Translations under genes and position numbers: made by a program
The notes under the pieces: generated by a model
The model's input: only the letters and a program-made list of their open reading frames with translations
Databases searched by the model: none
What the model was told of the DNA's origin: nothing
Shown: piece by piece, positions 56,944 to 64,000 of the stretch
Layout: each line of letters begins with the position of its first letter
Numbering within the stretch: position 1 is the stretch's first letter
Origin: Closterium sp. Naga37s-1
Lineage: Eukaryota; Streptophyta; Zygnematophyceae; Desmidiales; Closteriaceae
NCBI GenBank assembly: GCA_947471745.1
Contig: CANJKZ010000264.1
Coordinates: forward strand, 999,501 to 1,063,500
Length of the DNA stretch: 64,000 bases
Direction of reading: 5' to 3'

Positions 56944-57076
56944 TGTGAGAATGATAGACGAAAGAATGAATGAACTAGAAATGAGATGGGTACATATAGG
57001 AAACACATAAGTGTTGTACCCACTAAGAGCTATCCCACGACAGCCTAAATAGACCATAGCAGATATAAGTTTGACA
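56944..57076 (-). repeat. C3 5' LTR, joined directly to truncated C4 pol
   Basis: 133 bp, complement TGTCAAAC to TTCTCACA. The base after its start on the plus map (57077) is C4 coding sequence (THSMTLRP), so the junction is exact at the LTR end. Confidence 0.9.
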
Positions 57077-60000
57077 GGACGCAGAGTCATAGAGTGAGTG
57101 CCAGGGACAGGAGGAGGACGCGGACGCGAAACACGACGACCAGCACGAACAATGTGGACAAGCGACTCAGAACGAGACTCACGTGACGCAGGACAAGACT
57201 CAGGCGACACAGGACGCGACTCGGGCTCACGACGCTCCGTAAGACCTCTAGTCGGTCCAGAGTAAGGAGAAGGACCAGGCAGTGGAGAGGCCGGCTGTAA
57301 CTGCGACTGTGACCGGACAAGCGGTGGACTCAGTAAAGGAGGAGGAGGACCAGGAGAAGGCGGTAGACCAAGAACCTGCTGAAGGAACGGAACGTAGTAC
57401 GGCCGCGGCCGCGCAGCTCCTCCAGAAATAGCAGAGACAGCACCAGGACTCTCAGCTCCAGGGTCTCCAGCTGCAACTCCCGCAGCACCAGCAGCACCTC
57501 CAGTAGCACCAGCACCAGCAGCACCTCCAGCAGCTCCAGCAGCTCCAGCACCAGCAGCACCTCTAGCAGCTCCAACAGCTCCAGCAGCTCCAGCACCAGC
57601 AGCACCTCCAGCAGCTCCAGGAGCAGCAGCACCTCCAGCAGCTCCAGTACCAGCAGCACCTCCAGCACCAGCAGCACCACCAAAAGCTCCAGAAACAGCA
57701 GGACCAGCACCCGCACCACCTCCAGCAGCCCCAGCAGCACCGCCAGCAGCTCCAGCAGTACCAGCACCAGCAGCACCTCGACAGCGTCGAGAGTACCACT
57801 CACGAAGCTGCTGTGGAGAGAGAGGCTCCCGCCGCGACGGGACACCGAGAGCACCTCCAGACTCAACACGCGCAGGCGCAGCACCTCCAGACACAGTACC
57901 CTCAGGCTCCACACGCCCAGGCTCAGCACCCCCAGACTCAGCACCCCCGGGCTCCACACGCTCAGGCTCAGCACCCCCAGTCCCCGCACCCCCAGTCCCC
58001 GCACCCCCAGTCCCCGCACCCACAGGCTCAGCACCCCTAGTAGCACCTGAGTCGACAGCTACCTCGACTGGCTCGGCAGGGTCTACCTGGGACACACCTG
58101 AGGGAGCAGGACCCTGGGGGGGGAAGGGGTCTACCGGGGGAGTACCTGGTGCGAGGAAGAGCGGCGGGGGGGGGGGGGGGGGGGAGAGGCAGTGCGGTAG
58201 GGAAAGAGACGGTAGTACGACACCGACTCGTCAAACGTGACGCCCTGAGAGGACAGAACACGACGCGAGGTGGGGTGGTAGAACTGCCACCCGGGTGCGT
58301 CAGGAGGGAAGCCAAGGAAGCCACAGGGAACGGCACGGGAGGACAGCTTGTCCGCTGTAGTATCGTGGAAAAAAGCTCGAGATCCCCAGACACGGAACAC
58401 AGACGCATCGCCAACCTTCCCCGTCCACCGCAGAGTAGGTGTGGTCTCCTGCAAGGAGACACGAGGCTGAAGGTTGATCTGATGCGCAGCGTACTGAACC
58501 GCGAACAGCCACAGAAAATGGGGAGCAGCCGCATGGATCATGGACGTACGAGCGACGTCCATGACCATGCCAATGCGGCGCTCAGCAATCCCATTTTGCT
58601 GCGGGGAGGCCGGAAGCGTGAACGTCTGGCGGATGCCCTCCGAACGACAGAAGGCCCTCAGGAGGTCGGAGAAAAACTCCCCACCTCTGTCTGAGTGCAG
58701 ACGCAGAACAGGAAGGTCTGAACCGAAACTCTCACTGAGCTGGCGACGAGCACCGCGGATCCAGTCGATCAACACCTCAGGGACCTCACCCTTGCTGCGC
58801 AAGGGGAAGACTTTGGTGTAACGCGAGTAGTCGTCAACGACCAGCAGGAAGTAATGCTCGTGACCCTGTCCACGGACGCGGGCTAGGCCCCACACGTCCA
58901 TGTGAAGAGTCTGCAGAGGAGCCTCAGTCGTAGGGAACGAGGAGGAGTGAGGAGCGGCGCGCTGCCTGCCCTCGACACGAGGAACACAGGTGGGGGCAGG
59001 CCCCGGAGGAAGGGGAGGGAGGGACCGGGGTAGACCCGAGACAAGGGCACGGGAGGCCATACCTCGAAGACTAAGCAGGGAGGGGTGACCAAGGCGGTGG
59101 TGCCAAAGGAGAGTCTCGTGCGACAGAGGACGACACGAGCAGGGGGCAGACGCAGGACTAGACCTGGACGCGGCAGCAAACACCTGACTAGACGCAGCTA
59201 CCTGACCAGACGCAGAGACCGGAGGAGGCGCAGTAGTCAGTGTGTACAGACTCGACCCTGGCCGACGGGTGAACGTGGCCAGGTGGCGGCCCGTCCGAGA
59301 GCAAGTGCAGTGGGTCACACGCTGACCTCCAGGGGTGAACTGGTCAACCCACGCGTCCTGGAGGTCAGCTCCACTCACCAAGTTCGTAGAGAACGAGGAG
59401 AGGTGGAGTCCCGACAGCAAGCCCGATGGGGCCGCAGGACACGGTAGAACCGTGGAGGAGTGTGCAAGGACTGGGCCCCCAGAGGGGTCAGCAAGGGAGA
59501 CCGCAACAGGCCGACTGAGCGGCGTGAGCGTGGTGCTGTCTCTAAAGAAAGAGCGCGAAGCACCAGAGTCAAGTGTGAAAGCGTGCAAGGACTCAGTAGG
59601 TGCAGTACCAGAGAGAGCAGACGCACCAGCACCTGGAGCAGCAGACGCACCAGTACCTGGAGCAGCAGACGTACTAGCACCTAGAGCAGCAGCCGCAATG
59701 CCCGGGTCGGGCGGGACACTCAGGTAACAGTCAACCTCAGCACTATCAGCAAGAGCATACATGGCAGCAAGGATAGCATCAAAGTCAAGATCAAAGATAG
59801 GCACATTCTGCAGAAGCAGATCATGCCAGCGAGGGAGCTCAACGGCGTCAGGAAAATGGGCACGCCAAGCGTCAGTCAAGCGACCGAAGCAGCGCTGCGT
59901 ATTGTGTGGGAGCCCACACACCTCCCCACTACGAGTGCCGGTGCGAAGAACGTAAGTGCAGGGACCTGCACTCCCAGACCTCCCACGCCCAGCGTACCAC

Positions 60001-61068
60001 TCACGAAGCTGCTGGACCGACGGGGTCTCACGGGAGCGCAGCTACTGCTGGCGCTGGCTGCCACCAAAGCCTCCACGCTGCGCGGCTGCACCTCGACCAG
60101 TACCACCGCCACCGCCACCTCCACCACCGCTGCCGCTGCCTCCACCACCTCCGCCACCGCCGCCACTACCTCCACCGCCGCCACTGACGCCCCCACTCCC
60201 AGGACCACCTCCACCGCCACCTCCCCCGCCTCCTCCACCTCCGCCACTGCTGCCCCCGCCGCCCCCTCCACCACCCTTGCTCCCCTTGCCCCTGCTGTTG
60301 CGGCGTCTCCCACTAGGGGCAGACGCAGCTCCGACCTCCTCAGTGCCAACGAGGTCGACAGCAGCAGCAGAAGCAACAGAGGGGAGAAGGGGGACAGGGG
60401 AACACCCCTCAAAGAAGGGGGTGCGTCAGTCGCCGCGAGAAGCACCTACAGCTAAGATACTCTTCTCAGCCGCAGCAAGGCGCTCCTCTAGCAGGTCAAC
60501 AGTCAGCTCGGTGGGGCAAAGGGAGAGAAAGTGGTCCCTGACTGAAGCAAGGGAGTCAGGGAGGCGGGTGACTAGGTAGTACAGGGTGATGTACATGGGG
60601 GGGGGGGTTCTTGGCACATAACTCAGTGGGAAGGGCAGCGCGGTAGCGGGCGTCACTAGTGCGAAGGTGAGCAACTAGGTCAGCAACTGTGGCAAAGGCG
60701 GCAAGGTCAGGGAAAAGGTACGGTAGCATGAGGCGGCTGAGGGCAGCAGTGGCAGGGGAGGAGTAGCGTGCAACTACAGCGTCGTACAAAGACTGAGCAG
60801 TCTTGTATTGGCCAAAATGCGCGCGCTCAGCAGGCGGCAGGTGACTACGAACAGCAAGACGAGCAACGGCGTCACGAGTGGTCCACTGCGAGCGAACTGT
60901 ACTGTCAGCAGTGGCAGCAGGTGCAGTGGAAACACCGGACGTGTGATCGAAAAGGGATACCCCATCCCTAGAATCGCACTGAAGAAAAAGCTGTAGGTCA
61001 TCAACCCACACGTCGAAGTCAACTGCACGTCCCTCAGCATCAAAGGTGAGAACGGTAGGACTAGCCAT
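57077..61068 (-). pseudogene. C4 gag-protease-integrase remnant with homopolymer frameshifts
   Basis: It starts MASPTVLTFDAEG at 61068. A C-run in gag (about 60597-60607) is 11 long against 9 in C1 and shifts the frame. A TGA follows at about 60426 (RGD-stop). The protease-integrase block 59921-58131 is open (DSGAS, WHHRLGHPS, LHSDRGGEF, NGIAER) and breaks at an expanded C-run near 58167-58185. The spacer continues at 58095-57077 and ends in THSMTLRP. Confidence 0.9.
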
Positions 61069-62105
61069 AGCAGCAGTAGGAGTAGTAGCAAGAGTAGCAG
61101 CAGTAGCAGCAGTAGCAGTAGTGCAAGGCGATAGCAGCAGCAGTAGCAGCGCGACTCGGCAGGGCGGGGCAGCGCGGGTGCAGCAGCAAGCAGGTGTGGC
61201 GGTGCACTTACCAGCGGCGGACAAGGTGGGCCGCTACTGGTGGGGCTGGGCCGGGGCGCGTCAGGCAGGGCGGCTGCAGGCTCGTCAGCGGCAGCAGGGC
61301 CGCTACGGTGGCAGCTGCTGCCACAGTAGGGACGGCGACGGCAGCTGCTGGAGGGGTTGCGACGAGGCAGGGGCTACGTCGCGGGCAGGGACGACGCCGC
61401 AGGCAGGGGCGACGCCGCGGGCAGGGACGACGCCGCGAGCAGGGGCGACGCCGCGGGCAGGGGCGACGCCGCGGGCAGGGGCGACGCCGCGGGAAGGGGC
61501 GACGCCGCGGGCAGGGGGCGACGCTGCGAGCAGGGGCGACGCCGCGGGCAGGGGCGACGCCGCGGGCAGGGGCGACGCCGCGGGCAGGGCCGACGCCGCG
61601 GGCAGGGGCGACGCCGCGGGAAGGGGCGACGCCGCGGGTAGGGGGGGACGCCGCGAGCAGGGGCGACGCCGCGCGGGCAGGGGCGACGTCACGGGCAGGG
61701 GCGACGTCGCGGGCAGGGGCGACGACGCGGGCAGGGGCTACGTCGTGGGCAGGGGCGACGCCGCGGGCAGGGGCGACGCCGCGAGCAAGGGCTACGCCGC
61801 GCGGGTCCCGCAGGGGCGGGGCCGCGACCGGAGACGGGACGGGGCCGCTGCGGGCGACGGGGCGGGGCCGAGAAGGGGCCTCTGAGGGGCCGCGAGGGGG
61901 CCGATAAGGGGCCGCGAAGGGGCTGCTAAGGGGCCTCGAGGGGGCCGCTAAGGGGCCGCGAAGGGGCCGGGCAGGCCGCTAAGGGGCCGCGAAAGCTTAG
62001 GGCAGGGCAGAGCGCGAAGCGCGCTTCGGGCAGGTTAGGAAAAAAAAATTAACGTGGTGGGCCCTTAGGAAGAAACGATCCCACTAGGGAACCCGCTCTA
62101 TACCA
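61069..62105 (-). other. C4 leader with 18-bp GGGCAGGGGCGACGCCGC repeats
   Basis: About 20 units lie at 61370-61800 on the plus map. The conserved leader start is present at 62040-62100: GGTTCCCTAGTGGGA, AGGGCCCACCACG, T-run, AGCGCGCTTCGCGC on the minus strand. Confidence 0.82.
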
Positions 62106-62238
62106 TGTGAGAATAAACGAGAGGAATGAATGATTGAACTAGAAAGCAGGTGGGTACATATAGGAAACCTAAAAGTGTTGTACCTTGTAAGAACTACCCC
62201 ACTACAGCCTAAACAGACTATAGAATATAAGTTTGACA
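62106..62238 (-). repeat. C4 5' LTR, joined directly to truncated C5 pol
   Basis: 133 bp. C5 integrase sequence (FVSDTSADK) ends exactly where this LTR begins. Confidence 0.9.
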
Positions 62239-64000
62239 CTTGTCCGCTGAAGTATCGCTGACAAAAGCTCGAGATCCCCAGACACGGAACACAGATGCAT
62301 CGCCAACCTTCCCCGTCCACCGCAGAGTAGGTGTGGTCTCTGGCAAGGAGACACGAGGCTGAAGGTTGATCTGATGCGCAGCGTACTGAACCGCGAACGG
62401 CCACAGAAAATGGGGAGCACCCGCATGGATCATGGACGTACGAGCGACGTCCATGACCATGCCAATGCGGCGCTCAGCAATCCCATTTTGCTGCGGGGAG
62501 GCCGGAAGCGTGAACGTCTGGCGGATGCCCTCCGCATGACAGAAGGCCCTCAGAAGGTCGGAGGAAAACTAACCACCTCTGTCTGAGTGCAGACGCAGAA
62601 CAGGAAGGTCTGAGCTGAAACTCTCGCTGAGCTGGCGACGGGCACCGCGGATCCAGACGATCAACACCTCAGTGACCTCACCCTTGCTGCGCAAGGGGAA
62701 GACTGTGGTGTAACGCGAGTAGTCGTCAAAGACCAGCAGGAAGTAACGCTCGTGACCCTGTCCACGGACGCGGGCTGGGCCCCACACGTCCATGTGAAGA
62801 GTCTGCAAGGGAGCCTCTGTCGGAGGGAACTCGGAGGAGTGAGGAGCGGCGCGCTGCCGGCCCTCGACACAAGGAACACAGGTAGGGGCAGGCCCCGGAG
62901 GAAGGGGAGGGAGGGACCGGGGGAGACCAGAGACAAGGGTACGGGAGGCCATACCTGGAAGACGAGGCAGGGAGGGGTGACCAAGGCGGTGGTGCCAAAG
63001 GAGAGTCTCGTGCGACAGAGGATGACACAAGCAGGGGGCAGACGCAGGACTAGACCTGGACGCGGTAGCAAATACCTGACTAGACGTGGCTACCTGACCA
63101 GACGCAATGACCGGAGGAGACGCAGTAGTCAGTGTGTACAGACTCGACCCTGGCCGACGGGTGAACGTGGCCAGGTGGCGGCCCGTCCGAGAGCAAGTGC
63201 AGTGGGTCACACGCTGACCTCTAGGGGTGAACTGGTCAACCCACGCATCCTGGAGGTCAGCTCCACTCACCAAGTTCGTAGAGAACGAGGGGAGGTGGAG
63301 TCCCGACAGCAAGCCCGACGGGGCCGCAGGACACGGTAGAACCGTGGAGGAGTGCGCAAGGACTGGGCCCCCCAGAGGGGTCAGCCAGGGAGACTGCGAC
63401 AGGCCGACGGAGCGGCGTGAGTGTGGTGCTGTCGCGAAAGAAAGAGCGCGAAGCACCAGAGTCAAGTGTGAAAGTGTGCAAGGCCTCAGTAGGTGCAGTA
63501 CCAGAGAGAGCAGACTCACCAGCACCTGGAGCAGCAGACTCACCAGTACCTGGAGCAGCAGACGCACTAGCACCTAGAGCAGCAGCCTCAATGCCCGGGT
63601 CGGGCGGAACACTCAGGTAACAGTCACCCTCAGCACTATCAGTCACAGCATACATGGCAGCAAGGATAGCATCGAAATCAAGATCAAAGATAGCAACATT
63701 CTGCCTAAGCAGATCACCCCAGCGAGGGAGCTCAACAGCGTCAGGAAACTGGGCGCGCCAAGCGTCAGTCAGGCGACCGAAGCAGCGCTGCGCAGTGTGT
63801 GGCAGCCCACACGTCTCCCCACGACGCCCGCCGGTGCGAAGAACGTAAGTGCAGGGACCAACACCCCCAGACCTCCCACGCCCAGCGTACCACTCACGAA
63901 GCTGCTTGGCCAACGGGGTCTCACGGGAACGCGGCTGCTGCTGGCGCTGGCTACCACCAAAGCCTCCACGCTGCGCGGCTGCACCTCGACCAGCACCACC
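62239..64000 (-). pseudogene. Copia copy C5, partial: gag end, protease, integrase
   Basis: The element runs off the window end in gag. It shows the knuckle CTYVLRT...CGLPHTAQRC, protease DSGAS, integrase WHHRLGHPS and HSDRGG, then NGIAER-type text to 62239. Defects: a frame change in a C-run near 63370, and GAG to TAG at 62569-62571 within GGEF. It is cut in the integrase by the C4 5' LTR. Confidence 0.88.

Larger units (their letters stand above)
49399..57076 (-). mobile_element. Copia copy C3, full length but mutated; its two LTRs do not match
   Basis: 5' LTR 56944-57076 (133 bp), primer site TGGTATAGAGC next to it, leader to 55577, gag-pol 55576-49759, 3' LTR 49399-49529 (131 bp). The two LTRs differ at many positions and in length. 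The flanks (AGCGG at 49394-49398 and GGACG at 57077-57081) are not a target duplication. The 3' LTR is instead nearly identical to the C2 3' LTR. So the 5' and 3' parts of C3 probably come from different insertions joined by recombination. Confidence 0.85.
57077..62238 (-). mobile_element. Copia copy C4, 3' part missing
   Basis: 5' LTR 62106-62238, primer site TGGTATAGAGC at its 3' side, leader to 61069, gag-pol from 61068 until 57077, where it stops in the spacer just before RT and meets the C3 5' LTR. RT, RNase H and the 3' LTR are absent from the window. Confidence 0.88.

Noticed and set aside
61046..61907. Plus-strand ORFs reading GRGDAAGRGDAA
   Set aside because: Antisense of the C4 leader minisatellite, open in more than one frame.

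Overview
The window is eukaryotic nuclear DNA. Three genes can be assembled from GT-AG exons, and the rest is dominated by Ty1/copia and Ty3/gypsy LTR retrotransposons. The kinase gene is most like the land-plant/streptophyte Hippo-STE20 kinase SIK1, and the retrotransposons are plant-type copia (Met-tRNA primer site) and chromovirus-type gypsy. A green-lineage organism, perhaps a GC-rich streptophyte alga or bryophyte, is the best guess. No species can be named from sequence alone.

Layout. 1-10.67 kb (+): 3' part of a SIK1/MST-type kinase gene, remarkable for exon-sized tandem duplications that keep one real splice site each; all joins of the model are in phase but one exon carries an in-frame TGA. 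10.67-15.2 kb: AT-richer non-genic DNA between two copies of a ~150 bp triple-hairpin repeat, with CTG-rich and homopolymer tracts. 15.2-16.2 kb (-): a two-exon LYR-motif mitochondrial-type protein gene plus a decayed partial copy of its last exon. 17.26-29.65 kb (-): a secreted EGF-like multidomain protein gene made of phase-1 exons; one intron has expanded to ~6.2 kb by a 13-bp minisatellite with about 480 units. 30.44-31.17 kb: a non-autonomous hAT transposon with a perfect 8-bp target-site duplication.

31.2-49.4 kb is a decayed Ty3/gypsy chromovirus on the minus strand (chromodomain, integrase, RT/RNase H, protease, zinc knuckle, gag). It is split by three insertions, each with a perfect 5-bp target-site duplication: an intact copia element C1 (32967-40335, + strand, identical-looking LTRs, one 2000-codon ORF), an internally deleted copia C2 (41222-45058, +), and a non-coding LTR element N (45525-48096, -). 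From 49.4 kb to the window end lies a head-to-tail minus-strand array of three copia copies (C3, C4, C5). Each truncated pol is joined exactly to the 5' LTR of the next copy, which fits serial insertion followed by deletion or recombination.

The copia copies and element N share a leader motif (GGGCCCACC) in otherwise hypervariable C-rich leaders, so the small element N probably depends on the same family. Only C1 looks able to encode a complete polyprotein; C2-C5 carry stops, frameshifts or truncations. A separate unexplained signal is a set of short palindromes, TTTTGAG-NNNN-CTCAAAA, spread through the introns of the kinase and EGF genes, two of which sit between ~42 bp direct repeats.
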